Shown piece after piece: positions 25,647-34,839 of a stretch of 49,624 nt of DNA. Source of the DNA: RGIG5612 sp963589005 (GTDB lineage: Bacteria > Bacillota > Clostridia > Lachnospirales > Lachnospiraceae); the NCBI GenBank assembly GCA_963589005.1, contig CAVAJR010000017.1, forward strand, positions 1 to 49,624, read 5' to 3'. The notes beneath the pieces are model-generated. The model was given only the letters and a program-made list of their open reading frames with translations, ran no database searches and was not told the DNA's origin. Numbering within the stretch: position 1 is the first letter of the stretch; the number at the start of each line of letters is the position of its first letter. The position numbers and the translations under genes are program-made.

Positions 25647-26566
25647 AACAGGCCATCATAGACATCGGTTCCAACTCTATCCGACTGACACTTTATGAGA
25701 CACAGGATCAAAGCTTCAAGATTCTCTTTCGTGAGAAGATTATGGCGGGGCTTGCGGGTTATGTAGAGGATGGAAAGCTCAGTGCGGAGGGCATTGAATG
25801 TGCTTGTGCGGGACTGTTGGCATTCCGCGGTATTTTGCAAACGCTGGAGATTGCGCGTATCAGTGTTTTTGCCACTGCGTCTCTACGCAATATTTCAAAT
25901 ACGGAACAGGCATTGTCTGTTATACGGGCGGCTACAGGATATTCTGTGGAGATTATCTCTGGCGAGGATGAAGCACTTCTCGGATACGCAGGAACAATGC
26001 AGGAATTGCATTTGACGAGTGGTGCGTTTCTGGATATCGGTGGAGCCAGCACTGAGATTGTTACATTTGAGAAGGGCGAACCTGTGGATTTTGCCAGTTT
26101 TCCCATCGGTTCTCTGAGCCTGTACCGCCGCTGCGTCAAAAAAATCCTGCCAGGAAAAGGCTCACTCAAGCGTCTGTGTCAGGAGATCGTTCAGACGATT
26201 GACTTCAGCGAAGGAGCATTAGCACCGCGGCCATTGATCGTTGGTGTCGGTGGTACAGCGCGTGCTGCGATCAAACTGGCGCAAAACTATTACAAAATGT
26301 CGGATGATTGCCGCAGCATGACCGGTGAACAGTTGGATGGACTGTGTGCATTCCTTTGCAGCGGCAAGAAGGAGGCCAGTGACCTGATCTTGAGGCTTGA
26401 GCCAGAGCGTATCCATACGCTGGTACCGGGACTTCTCATTTTACAGCATACATTTCATCTGTTCAGGGCGCAGCAGTTGGTCGTCAGCAAATATGGCGTC
26501 CGGGAAGGTTATTTATGTCAAAGAATACTGAAAAACAATATCGATACACCCAGAACCGTGAACTGA
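25643..26566 (+). CDS. ppx: Exopolyphosphatase / guanosine pentaphosphatase family (Ppx/GppA)
   Basis: ASKHA-fold phosphatase that removes terminal phosphate from polyphosphate or pppGpp. The 307 aa carry the N-terminal phosphate-binding DIGSNSIRLTLYE, the conserved ATASLRN, EIISGEDEALLGYAG, and the second phosphate motif LDIGGASTEIV. It lacks the C-terminal HD-like domain of long E. coli PPX, so it is the short form. It overlaps the upstream small gene by 4 bp and ppk by 52 bp, a tight three-gene operon. Codon use favours CGC/CGT and GCG more than in the neighbouring origin and rnf genes. Confidence 0.92.
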   Translation: MKQAIIDIGSNSIRLTLYETQDQSFKILFREKIMAGLAGYVEDGKLSAEGIECACAGLLAFRGILQTLEIARISVFATASLRNISNTEQALSVIRAATGYSVEIISGEDEALLGYAGTMQELHLTSGAFLDIGGASTEIVTFEKGEPVDFASFPIGSLSLYRRCVKKILPGKGSLKRLCQEIVQTIDFSEGALAPRPLIVGVGGTARAAIKLAQNYYKMSDDCRSMTGEQLDGLCAFLCSGKKEASDLILRLEPERIHTLVPGLLILQHTFHLFRAQQLVVSKYGVREGYLCQRILKNNIDTPRTVN

Positions 26567-28656
26567 GCTGGCTGCGGTTTAATCAGAGAGTTCTGGAGGA
26601 AGCCGCAGACCCGGCTGTTCCTGTGCTGGAACGACTGAAATTTATCTCGATTTTCTCCAGCAATCTGGACGAGTTTTTCATGGTACGAGTTGGCAGTCTA
26701 TTTGATCTTGCTCATATGACACCGGATGACATGGACAGCAAAACCGGCTGGACTCCGGCGGAGCAGCTGCACCAGGTCTATCGCGCCGTTCCGGGGCTTC
26801 TTGCCATGAAAAGACAGATCTATACTGCTGTCATGGAAACGCTCTCCCAAAGCGGTATACAGGATGTTTTTCCAGAGACATTGGATGCCGGCGATCAGAA
26901 GCAAGTCAATCGTTTCTTCAAAATGGAGCTGCTGCCGATCCTTTCTCCCATTGTGATCGGCCCGAATCATCCTGTGCCGCACCTGGTCAACAAAGGACTG
27001 TATGCTGCGGCTCTGCTGGAAAATAAAAAAGGACACCGAGTTGTCGGTATCGTGCCGGTTCCTGATAGCGTACCGCTGTATTTATTGATTGCGGATGGTC
27101 TGCGATTTGTGCGTACAGAGAATATCCTGCTGCGTTGGCTGCCGATGCTGTTTGAGGCTTACACGGTAAGGGAAAGCTGTATTATTACGGTGACGCGCAA
27201 TGCGGACATCAGTTTTGACGATGAGAAATTCGAGGACAACGAGGAAGATTCTCGTCGTCAGATGAAAAAACTCCTCAAGCAGCGTGACCATCTGGCAGTT
27301 GTGCGGCTGGAATTGAGTACATCTGTGTCTACAGAGTTTCAAAAAATTCTTTCCTCCCTTGCTCGGGTGGAGAATTATCAGATTTTTATAGACTCAACTC
27401 CCCTCAATATGCGCTATGTATTCCGACTGATCGGTGAGCTGCCAAAGGAACTTTCTGTACGTCTTCAATATCTGGCTTATCATCCGCGCTGGGCGGAGGA
27501 TTTGCGTCCAAATCAGTCTATACTTACGCAGATTCAGCAGAAAGACAGGCAGCTGTTTTATCCTTACGATTCCGTCGAGCCGTTTCTGCGTCTGTTGAAT
27601 GAGGCGGCGGATAATCCGTTGGTACTGTCTATTAAAATCACGATATACCGACTGGCATCTTCATCTAAAGTCGCACAGGCACTCTGCCGCGCGGCGGAAA
27701 ATGGCAAGGAGGTGCTGGTGCTGATGGAGCTTCGCGCTCGCTTCGACGAGGAAAATAACCTCGCATGGTCGAAGATGTTGGAGGAATCTGGTTGTCAGGT
27801 AATCTACGGCACTGAAGGCTTCAAATGTCACAGCAAGATCTGTCTCATTACGCTTCGCAGCCGCAACAAAACTAGCTATCTCACGCAGATAGGCACGGGA
27901 AACTACAATGAAAAAACCAACGCCATGTACACAGATCTGAGTCTGATGACTGCCGATCAGACGATCGGTGAGGATGCGGCGGCTTTTTTTCGCAATATGC
28001 TAGTCAATAGGCTGGATGGGGAATATAAGCAGCTCTGCGTATCGCCTTTTGGCATCAAGGATATGCTGCTTCGAAACATTGACAGGCAAATTGCACTGGG
28101 ACAGGACGGATATGTCTGCATCAAGGCCAACTCTGTCACCGAGCGTGAGGTCATCGATAAGCTGGCAGAGGCATCCAGCGTGGGCGTTGAAATTCAACTC
28201 ATTATCCGTGGCATCTGCTGTATTCTGCCGAATGTTACTGGTGAGACGGAAAATATTCATGTCACCAGCATCGTCGGTCGGTTTTTAGAACATGCACGGA
28301 TTTATCAGTTCGGGCGCGGTGAGGGTGCAGAGTTTTATATTTCCTCTGCCGATCTTATGACGCGCAATCTTAATCGACGCGTGGAGATCGCATGTCCGGT
28401 TCATGATAAGCAGCTGCGCGAACAGCTTGGGTGGATTTTGACTTCTCAGCTGCGTGACACGGCAAAGGCGAGTTTCATGCTGCCGGATGGTTCTTATTGT
28501 AGAAAACACAGTGCGGTGCCGTTTGACTCACAGAATTATTTCATGCAGCAATCGCCGCATATTCCTGCAGAGCCACACAAGGAGACAACGCCAAGGCTCA
28601 TACAGCGGTTAAAAATGCTGAAAGGACGACTGTTGAATACCGTGCTTTTGCCATAA
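26515..28656 (+). CDS. ppk: Polyphosphate kinase 1
   Basis: Catalyses reversible transfer of ATP gamma-phosphate onto polyphosphate. At 713 aa it has full family length: N domain (NRELSWLRFNQRVLEEA and SNLDEFFMVRVG), middle domain, and two PLD-like catalytic domains with the phosphorylatable histidine in GFKCHSKICL and the second in CPVHDKQLR; TQIGTGNYNEKT is also characteristic. GGAAGG lies before the ATG, inside the 3' end of ppx. It is paired with ppx, so synthesis and breakdown of polyphosphate are encoded together. Composition matches ppx and suggests joint acquisition. Confidence 0.96.
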   Translation: MSKNTEKQYRYTQNRELSWLRFNQRVLEEAADPAVPVLERLKFISIFSSNLDEFFMVRVGSLFDLAHMTPDDMDSKTGWTPAEQLHQVYRAVPGLLAMKRQIYTAVMETLSQSGIQDVFPETLDAGDQKQVNRFFKMELLPILSPIVIGPNHPVPHLVNKGLYAAALLENKKGHRVVGIVPVPDSVPLYLLIADGLRFVRTENILLRWLPMLFEAYTVRESCIITVTRNADISFDDEKFEDNEEDSRRQMKKLLKQRDHLAVVRLELSTSVSTEFQKILSSLARVENYQIFIDSTPLNMRYVFRLIGELPKELSVRLQYLAYHPRWAEDLRPNQSILTQIQQKDRQLFYPYDSVEPFLRLLNEAADNPLVLSIKITIYRLASSSKVAQALCRAAENGKEVLVLMELRARFDEENNLAWSKMLEESGCQVIYGTEGFKCHSKICLITLRSRNKTSYLTQIGTGNYNEKTNAMYTDLSLMTADQTIGEDAAAFFRNMLVNRLDGEYKQLCVSPFGIKDMLLRNIDRQIALGQDGYVCIKANSVTEREVIDKLAEASSVGVEIQLIIRGICCILPNVTGETENIHVTSIVGRFLEHARIYQFGRGEGAEFYISSADLMTRNLNRRVEIACPVHDKQLREQLGWILTSQLRDTAKASFMLPDGSYCRKHSAVPFDSQNYFMQQSPHIPAEPHKETTPRLIQRLKMLKGRLLNTVLLP

Positions 28657-28710
28657 AGTCCAGAAATCCCGTCTTGACTTTATCATTCTCGAAACTATAA
28701 TAACATGTAA

Positions 28711-28861
28711 TTGCTAGGGGCGCATATGCTGAGATGGCTCTTCGGAGCCGACCCTTCTCACCTGATCAGGTTAATACCTGCGTAGGGAAGCATAACAGTG
28801 GAAAATCAGATAATCGTCTGCTGTTACTATTCATGCCCCTCCCATCAAAGGAGGTTTTTTT
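28711..28861 (+). promoter_or_regulatory. TPP (THI-box) riboswitch with expression platform
   Basis: Conserved thiamine-pyrophosphate aptamer elements are present in order: AGGGGCGC (28716), GCTGAGA, GACCCTT, ACCTGATCAGGTTAATACC and GCGTAGGGAAGCA. Outer pairing is TGCT with AGCA. Downstream, CCTCC (28838-28842) pairs with GGAGG (28850-28854), followed by seven Ts and the ATG. This stem both hides the ribosome-binding site and resembles a short terminator. AGGGGC (28716-28721) could instead pair with GCCCCT (28835-28840), disrupting the aptamer and freeing the site. It controls thiT. Confidence 0.93.
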
Positions 28862-29395
28862 ATGTCAAAAAATGTTAAGATTCTCGTTTACTGTGCCATG
28901 TGCATCGCACTGGCTACTGTCACTTCCATGGTCAAGCTGTTTTCCTTCCCGACCGGCGGTGCCATCACTCTCTGTTCCATGTTATTTGCAATGCTGCCGG
29001 GATATTTCTTCGGACCTGTGGCAGGTATTACCTCTGGCGTTGCCTATGGCATCTTGCAATTTGTTATAGAACCATATGTGCTGACACCAGTGCAGGCTAT
29101 TTTGGATTATATCCTCGCCTTCGGAGCCTTCGGTCTTTCGGGATTTTTCGCCAATAAGAAAAACGGTCTTCGCCTCGGATATTTGGTGGCTTGTGGAGGA
29201 CGATACTTCTTCTCTTTTCTAAGCGGTTGGGTATTTTTCGGAAGTTATGCCTGGACAGGCTGGAATTCAGCGGCCTATTCGGCGGTTTATAATATAATCT
29301 ACATCGGCGCAGAGGCTATACTCACAATGATCATCCTGTCTATCCCTGCCGTGTCTAAGGCGCTGCAGCGAGTTAAGCAGTCAGCTCTTCGATAG
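28862..29395 (+). CDS. thiT: Thiamine transporter S component ThiT (YuaJ)
   Basis: Substrate-binding membrane subunit of an ECF transporter for thiamine. 177 aa with six hydrophobic segments and family motifs LFSFPTGGAITL, QFVIEPYVLTPVQAILDYILA and GRYFFSFLSGWVFFGSYAW, whose aromatic residues line the thiamine pocket. The TPP riboswitch directly upstream supports the assignment. The shared EcfT/EcfA subunits must be encoded elsewhere. A terminator follows. Confidence 0.95.
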   Translation: MSKNVKILVYCAMCIALATVTSMVKLFSFPTGGAITLCSMLFAMLPGYFFGPVAGITSGVAYGILQFVIEPYVLTPVQAILDYILAFGAFGLSGFFANKKNGLRLGYLVACGGRYFFSFLSGWVFFGSYAWTGWNSAAYSAVYNIIYIGAEAILTMIILSIPAVSKALQRVKQSALR

Positions 29396-29406
29396 CACTA
29401 ACTAAT

Positions 29407-29447
29407 AAGAGGCTGTAACACTGAAGTGCGACAGCCTCTTGCCTTTT
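29407..29447 (+). terminator. Terminator of thiT
   Basis: AAGAGGCTGT and ACAGCCTCTT (10-bp stem) with an inner CACT/AGTG stem, then GCCTTTT. Confidence 0.8.
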
Positions 29448-29588
29448 GCTGAACTGGGTTTATACGATAAAATGTCCACAAAATGTAATGAAGGTTAACT
29501 CGGGGTGCTTCTGGATTTAATATATCATATATCATGTAATTACTTCAGTTAGAAGGAAACTCTATTTTACATCTAAATTATGGTTCAG

Positions 29589-29727
29589 CCGCAGTATTTG
29601 CGTTTTGTATCAAACCAGATACTGCGGTATTTTATGTTTCTCGGGCAATCAGTGTACTTAAAATAAAACAAAAAAAGCAGACAATTTTTGTAAATAATAT
29701 TGAAAAAATCTTGTCGACGAGTATCAT
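29589..29727 (+). promoter_or_regulatory. rnf upstream region: hairpin and candidate promoter
   Basis: CCGCAGTAT/ATACTGCGG (29589-29597 and 29619-29627) followed by TATTTTATG is a terminator-like hairpin. Further down, TTGAAA (29700-29705), 16-bp spacer, TATCAT (29722-29727) is the best promoter candidate, giving a leader of about 75 nt to rnfC. The rest of 29448-29808 shows no gene. Confidence 0.4.
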
Positions 29728-29808
29728 GGTAGTTGGCGAAAAGTTATTATTATCAAACGACGGAAACAATCAAGGTTGTTTACGCCGATTTTTTAAGGAG
29801 ATGAAAAG

Positions 29809-31131
29809 GTGAAAAGACTGCATGGTGTTAGAACACCCCACTGGAAAAACACAGCGGCCTGTCCTGCAGTAAGAATCCCTGTTCCACCTCAGGTAGTCAT
29901 TCCTATGTCTATGCACATAGGAGCACCGGCCAAGCCTATCGTTAAGGTTAACGATGAGGTTAAGGTCGGTCAGATGATTGCGGAAGCAGGTGGATTTGTT
30001 TCTGCGCCTATACATTCAGGCGTATCTGGCAAGGTTAAGAAGATCGATGAAGTTCTTCTTTCATCAGGTCAGAGAGGAACAGCGATTATTATTGAGACAG
30101 ATGGACAGCAGACCGTTAGTGAAGATGTTAAGCCTGTATCGGTATCATCCAAGGAAGAGTTCATTGCTGCAGTAAGAGCAAGCGGACTTGTAGGCTTGGG
30201 CGGTGCTGGATTCCCGGCTTCTGTTAAGCTCTCTGTCAAAGATGATGTTAAGATCGATTACCTGTTGGTAAATGGTGCTGAATGTGAACCTTATATCACA
30301 TCAGATACCAGAACCATGATCGATGATGCAGAGTTGGTAGTAAAGGGCGCTGAATTAGTAAAACAATATGTAGGAATTCCGGAAGTCGTTTTTGGAATTG
30401 AGAATAACAAGCAGGAATGCATTGACAAGATAAGTGCTCTAATAAGCGGCAAGCAGGGCTTCAGAGTAGAGTCTCTTCCGGCTATTTACCCGCAGGGCGG
30501 TGAAAAAGTATTGATATACAACATCACAGGAAGAGAAGTGCCGGAAGGTAAGCTCCCTGCAGATGCAGGATGTATTGTTATGAACTGTACATCTCTTGCA
30601 GCATTGTACAGATACATCAGCACGGGCATGCCTCTTGTTGAGAAATGCGTCACAGTAGACGGATCCGCAGTAGCTAATCCGCAGAATGTAATAGCTCCTA
30701 TCGGAACTCCGATCAAATATTTATTTGAATTCTGCGGCGGCTTCAAGGAAGACCCGGCGAAGGTATTGTACGGCGGTCCTATGATGGGTATAGCAGTTCC
30801 GGATACAGAGGTACCTGTACTTAAGGGAACAAATGCAACACTTGCTTTTAATAAGAAGGATGCAATTCTTCCGGAGCCTACCACATGTATCAGATGCGGT
30901 AATTGCGTTGCACATTGCCCTATGAGACTGGCTCCTCTTGAAATTGAGAGAGCATATGAACTTAAGAGACCTGAAGTTCTTGAAAAAGAAAAAGTAGGAC
31001 TCTGTATGGAATGCGGATGCTGCGCATTTGGCTGTCCTGCTAAGAGGCCTCTGGTCCAGGTAATGAAACTGTCCAAAGCTATGCTGCGTGATTATCAGAA
31101 TGCTAAAAAAGCGAAGGAGGAGAATAAATGA
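29809..31131 (+). CDS. rnfC: Rnf complex subunit C (NADH-binding, Fe-S)
   Basis: Peripheral subunit of the Rnf ferredoxin:NAD+ oxidoreductase that binds FMN and NADH. The 440 aa open with the RnfC N domain and a barrel-sandwich segment (HSGVSGKVKKID). The SLBB/Nqo1-like core has GLVGLGGAGFPASVKL, NGAECEPYITSD and GGEKVL. Two [4Fe-4S] motifs follow: CIRCGNCVAHCP (360-371) and CMECGCCAFGCP (399-410). It starts at GTG after AAGGAGATGAAAAG and overlaps rnfD by 4 bp. It is the first gene of rnfCDGEAB, the order found in clostridia. Confidence 0.97.
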   Translation: MKRLHGVRTPHWKNTAACPAVRIPVPPQVVIPMSMHIGAPAKPIVKVNDEVKVGQMIAEAGGFVSAPIHSGVSGKVKKIDEVLLSSGQRGTAIIIETDGQQTVSEDVKPVSVSSKEEFIAAVRASGLVGLGGAGFPASVKLSVKDDVKIDYLLVNGAECEPYITSDTRTMIDDAELVVKGAELVKQYVGIPEVVFGIENNKQECIDKISALISGKQGFRVESLPAIYPQGGEKVLIYNITGREVPEGKLPADAGCIVMNCTSLAALYRYISTGMPLVEKCVTVDGSAVANPQNVIAPIGTPIKYLFEFCGGFKEDPAKVLYGGPMMGIAVPDTEVPVLKGTNATLAFNKKDAILPEPTTCIRCGNCVAHCPMRLAPLEIERAYELKRPEVLEKEKVGLCMECGCCAFGCPAKRPLVQVMKLSKAMLRDYQNAKKAKEENK

Positions 31132-32045
31132 GTAATTTAACAGTTTCTTCTTCACCACATATACGCTCTAAGACTTCAACTCAGCGCGTTATGCTGGATG
31201 TAATAATTGCTCTTATGCCGGCTCTTATTGCAGCAATTATTAATTTTGGATTTACTGCATTGGCTGTTGTAGCGGTATGCGTGGCGTCCTGTGTACTTTG
31301 CGAGTACATCTGGGAGAAGCTTATGCATAAGCCTATTACAGTCGGCGACCTGTCAGCTGTTGTAACAGGTTTATTATTAGCATACAATTTGCCGGTAAAT
31401 ATTCCTATCTGGCAGGCAATCTTCGGATGTATCGTTGCTATTATAGGAATTAAGCAGCTGTTCGGCGGAATCGGCAAGAATTTTGCCAATCCTGCGATTA
31501 CAGCCCGTATTGTTATGTTCCTGGCATTTTCAACAACCATGACCACATGGGTATTCCCGGATACAGTATCTACAGCCACTCCGCTGGCACTTATTTCATC
31601 CGGTTCGACAGATCAGCTTCCTAGCCTTCTGCAGATGTTCCTGGGTCAGAGAGGCGGATGCCTTGGCGAGACCTGTGTATTAGCACTTCTGTTAGGCGGC
31701 ATCTATCTGGTTGTCAGAAAAGTAATCACATGGCATACACCTGTAATTTATATTGCAACAGTATTTCTGTTCACGCTTGCGCTGGGACAGGAGCCGGTTT
31801 ACCAGATCTTGTCCGGCGGACTTATGCTGGGTGCTATCTTCATGGCAACGGATTATGTAACAACTCCGTATACTACTATAGGTAAGATCATCTTCGGTTT
31901 AGGTGCAGGAATTCTTACTGTTATTATCAGGGTATATGGCAGTTATCCGGAAGGCGTATCATTCTCAATCCTGTTAATGAATATCCTTACGCCATATATT
32001 AACAAAATAAGAATCACCAAACCTGTAGGAGGTACTAAGGCATGA
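31128..32045 (+). CDS. rnfD: Rnf complex subunit D
   Basis: Integral membrane subunit of the ion-translocating Rnf complex, 305 aa with about 9-10 hydrophobic segments. The covalent FMN site is STATP (residues 148-152, Thr151), and GKNFANPAITARI is also conserved. Its start overlaps rnfC and its end overlaps rnfG by 4 bp each. Confidence 0.96.
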   Translation: MSNLTVSSSPHIRSKTSTQRVMLDVIIALMPALIAAIINFGFTALAVVAVCVASCVLCEYIWEKLMHKPITVGDLSAVVTGLLLAYNLPVNIPIWQAIFGCIVAIIGIKQLFGGIGKNFANPAITARIVMFLAFSTTMTTWVFPDTVSTATPLALISSGSTDQLPSLLQMFLGQRGGCLGETCVLALLLGGIYLVVRKVITWHTPVIYIATVFLFTLALGQEPVYQILSGGLMLGAIFMATDYVTTPYTTIGKIIFGLGAGILTVIIRVYGSYPEGVSFSILLMNILTPYINKIRITKPVGGTKA

Positions 32046-32581
32046 AAACTTCGACTTCAGTAAAGAAAGATTTTGTAATGCCGGTTGTTGTTCTTACGGT
32101 TATATGTATTGTTATCTCTGCAGCATTGGCTGTAACTAATCATCTGACTGCAGATGTTATAGCACAGGGGGCAGCTGAGAGAGCAGAGGCAGCAAGAGCA
32201 GAGATCATTCCGGAGGCAACCGGATTTGAATTAGTAGAAGCAGATGGACTTCCTGATACGGTAACAGAGGTCTACAAGACTGCAAATGATGTTGGATACA
32301 TATTTATGCTCAGTGCAACAGGATATGGCGGCAAGATGTCAATAATTTGCGGCATTGACAATGACGGATGCATTATCGCAGTTAAGACATTGTCCCACAA
32401 TGAAACAAAGGGTATGGGATCTAAGACCGCTGATGAGCCTTTCAGAAGTCAGTTCGTAGGCAAGGATTCAAAACTTGAAGGCGTCGAGGCCATAAGCGGT
32501 GCGACGATTTCTTCGAAGGCATACCTTGGAGCGATAGCGGATGCATTTACAGCATTTAATATGGTAACGGGGGTAGAATAA
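32042..32581 (+). CDS. rnfG: Rnf complex subunit G (FMN-binding)
   Basis: Single-span membrane subunit with an extracytoplasmic FMN-binding domain, 179 aa. The N-terminal anchor spans about residues 12-31. The covalent flavinylation motif is SGAT at 152-155 (Thr155) in AISGATISSKA. It passes electrons within Rnf. It overlaps rnfD by 4 bp and is followed after 1 bp by rnfE. Confidence 0.96.
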   Translation: MKTSTSVKKDFVMPVVVLTVICIVISAALAVTNHLTADVIAQGAAERAEAARAEIIPEATGFELVEADGLPDTVTEVYKTANDVGYIFMLSATGYGGKMSIICGIDNDGCIIAVKTLSHNETKGMGSKTADEPFRSQFVGKDSKLEGVEAISGATISSKAYLGAIADAFTAFNMVTGVE

Positions 32582-32582
32582 A

Positions 32583-33284
32583 GTGAAAGAATCAAAATTA
32601 TCGATACTCACTAAGGGTATTATTAAAGAAAATCCTGTACTGGTACTTGTTCTCGGAACCTGCCCTACACTTGCTGTAACTACGCAGGCATCAAATGCTA
32701 TCGGTATGGGTGTGGCATTTACATTCGTTCTTATCTGTTCAAATGTTGTTATCTCTCTTCTGAGAAATATCATTCCTGACAAGGTAAGAATTCCATGTTA
32801 TATCACTCTTATAGCAGGATTCGTTACGATTATTGAGCTCTTTATGGAAGCATATGCGTATAGCTTGTATGAGGCTTTGGGCATATACCTGTCGCTGATA
32901 GTTGTTAACTGCATCATCCTGGGAAGAGCCGAGATGTTTGCAAATAAGAATAAGCCGTTTGCATCCTTCCTTGATGCGGTGGGCATGGGAATAGGATTTA
33001 CACTTGCACTTTTTGTAATGGCTTCTATCAGAGAGATTCTGGGAAGCGGTACATGGTTCGGCATGGAGATCCCGGTGCTTGCTGACAATAATATCTCGAT
33101 CATGACGATGGCTCCAGGCGGTTTCTTCGTATTTGCCTGCCTCATAGCTCTTGTAAATAAGATCTCTAAGGGCAAGGCTATTAAGAAGACGGAATTCGGA
33201 TGCGCAGGATGTCCGGGGGCTGCAACCTGCGGCAAATTAGGCTGTGAGGGCAGCTGCGATACTAAGGAAGGAGGAGATAAATAA
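32583..33284 (+). CDS. rnfE: Rnf complex subunit E with cysteine-rich C-terminal tail
   Basis: Six-span membrane subunit homologous to RnfA. Cys27 (GTCPTLAV) and Cys110 (VVNCIILG) match the positions that in Rnf/Nqr structures ligate an intramembrane [2Fe-2S] cluster shared with RnfA. It starts at GTG one base after rnfG. At 233 aa it is about 30 residues longer than many RnfE proteins. The extra C-terminal segment holds Cys207, 210, 216, 221 and 225 (GCAGCPGAATCGKLGCEGSC), which could bind metal or an Fe-S cluster. The stop overlaps the rnfA start by one base. Confidence 0.95.
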   Translation: MKESKLSILTKGIIKENPVLVLVLGTCPTLAVTTQASNAIGMGVAFTFVLICSNVVISLLRNIIPDKVRIPCYITLIAGFVTIIELFMEAYAYSLYEALGIYLSLIVVNCIILGRAEMFANKNKPFASFLDAVGMGIGFTLALFVMASIREILGSGTWFGMEIPVLADNNISIMTMAPGGFFVFACLIALVNKISKGKAIKKTEFGCAGCPGAATCGKLGCEGSCDTKEGGDK

Positions 33285-33880
33285 TGTCTTTTAAGATTCT
33301 TATCATTATCCTACTTAGCGGAATTACTGTTAATAACTATACGCTGCGTCAGTTCCTCGGAATATGTCCGTTCCTGGGTGTATCTAAGGAGCTTAAGAAT
33401 GCAACCGGCATGAGTATTGCGGTTATCTTCGTTATGATGCTGGCAACTGCAGTAACATGGCCTATTCAGATGTATCTTCTGGTTCCAAATGGAATGGGAT
33501 ATCTGCAGACGGTCGTATTTATCCTGGTTATTGCGGCACTTGTTCAGTTAGTTGAGATCATTCTTAAAAAGTACATGAAGTCTCTGTACAATGCTCTGGG
33601 GGTTTTCCTTCCATTGATAACAACAAACTGTGCAGTGCTTGGTGTTACAATTGCCAATATTGACAGCTCATATACCTTTATTGAATCAATAGTAAATGCT
33701 CTTGGTTCGGGACTTGGTTTCTTCCTAGCAATGGTTCTGTTCTCAGGTGTAAGAGGCCAGATGGATTCAAGCGAACCGCCTAAGTCCTTCCAGGGTCTGC
33801 CGATCACACTTGTAGCAGCAGCAATCCTGTCACTGTCATTCTTCGGTTTCAACGGTGTTGTTGAAAACCTGTTTAGTTAA
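33284..33880 (+). CDS. rnfA: Rnf complex subunit A
   Basis: Six-span membrane subunit, 198 aa, inverted-topology partner of RnfE. Cys28 (GICPFLGV) and Cys116 (TTNCAVLG) correspond to the intramembrane Fe-S ligands known for the family. The typical length and NNYTLRQFLG start are seen. Its ATG overlaps the rnfE stop (TAATG), giving coupled translation. Confidence 0.96.
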   Translation: MSFKILIIILLSGITVNNYTLRQFLGICPFLGVSKELKNATGMSIAVIFVMMLATAVTWPIQMYLLVPNGMGYLQTVVFILVIAALVQLVEIILKKYMKSLYNALGVFLPLITTNCAVLGVTIANIDSSYTFIESIVNALGSGLGFFLAMVLFSGVRGQMDSSEPPKSFQGLPITLVAAAILSLSFFGFNGVVENLFS

Positions 33881-33892
33881 GGAGGGGCTCAT

Positions 33893-34750
33893 ATGAATGC
33901 AATTATTATAGCAATTGTATCAGTTGCAGTTATCGGCCTCATATGTGCTATTATTCTGGCGATCGCATCGAAGATAATGGCTGTTCCTGTAGATGAAACT
34001 GCACAGAAGATAAGAGAATGTCTGCCAGGTGCTAACTGCGGTGCTTGCGGATTTGCCGGATGTGACGGTTATGCAGCCGCTCTTGCATCAGGAGAGATCA
34101 AGAAAACTAATTTGTGTGTGCCTGGCAGCGAGGGAGTTGCTAAAAAGGTAGCAGATGTACTGGGAGTCGAGGCCGAAGAGGTTATAGAGCAGGTGGCAGT
34201 AATTCATTGCCGCGGCAATTGTGATTATACTGCCGACAAGATGGATTATCAGGGCATCTCAAGCTGCAAGGCGGCCAAGCTGTTCTATGGAGGCAAAGGT
34301 TCATGTACATATGGATGTCTCGGATTCGGAGATTGCGCAGCTGTCTGTCCTCAGGGCGCTATCTGCATTGAGAAGGGCATAGCTAATATCGACCCTAGAA
34401 AATGTATCGGATGCGGACTGTGTGCTAAGACATGTCCTAACAAGGTTATCTCTCTTGAAGTTGACACTATCCGAACCATGGTTACATGCAATAATCATGA
34501 CAAGGGTGCGGTCACAAGGAAGGTATGCTCGCACGGATGTATCGGATGCCAGAAGTGCGTCAAGAACTGCCCTGCAGAAGCAATCGTTGTTGAAAATAAC
34601 TTGGCTAAGATTGACTACAGCAAGTGCCAGCATTGCGGCAAATGTGAAGAAGTCTGTGTAACAGGCTGTATCATGGATGCTGATTTCAGAGGCTTATGGA
34701 ATCATGCGAAACCGATTGAAGAACCGGCGACTACTCAGACTGCAGAATGA
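33893..34750 (+). CDS. rnfB: Rnf complex subunit B (ferredoxin-type electron entry)
   Basis: Membrane-anchored multi-cluster Fe-S protein that accepts electrons from reduced ferredoxin, 285 aa. An N-terminal transmembrane helix (about 3-26) is followed by the Fe4S4 domain C43-x5-C49-x2-C52-x4-C57, then ferredoxin motifs CTYGCLGFGDCAAVCP, CIGCGLCAKTCP, CIGCQKCVKNCP and a final CQHCGKCEEVC where the usual proline after the fourth cysteine is valine. AAGGAGG precedes the start. It is the last gene of the rnf operon. Confidence 0.96.
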   Translation: MNAIIIAIVSVAVIGLICAIILAIASKIMAVPVDETAQKIRECLPGANCGACGFAGCDGYAAALASGEIKKTNLCVPGSEGVAKKVADVLGVEAEEVIEQVAVIHCRGNCDYTADKMDYQGISSCKAAKLFYGGKGSCTYGCLGFGDCAAVCPQGAICIEKGIANIDPRKCIGCGLCAKTCPNKVISLEVDTIRTMVTCNNHDKGAVTRKVCSHGCIGCQKCVKNCPAEAIVVENNLAKIDYSKCQHCGKCEEVCVTGCIMDADFRGLWNHAKPIEEPATTQTAE

Positions 34751-34839
34751 TTTTAATAAAATATATCAGCGGATTTGCAAGGATCGTCTTAGGCATGTTC
34801 GCATGATGAAACTGATAAAGGACATATAATGAAATACAA

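Noticed and set aside
28734..29069. 111-codon ORF over the thiT leader
   Set aside because: It reads through the TPP riboswitch and thiT in another frame; no evidence of translation.
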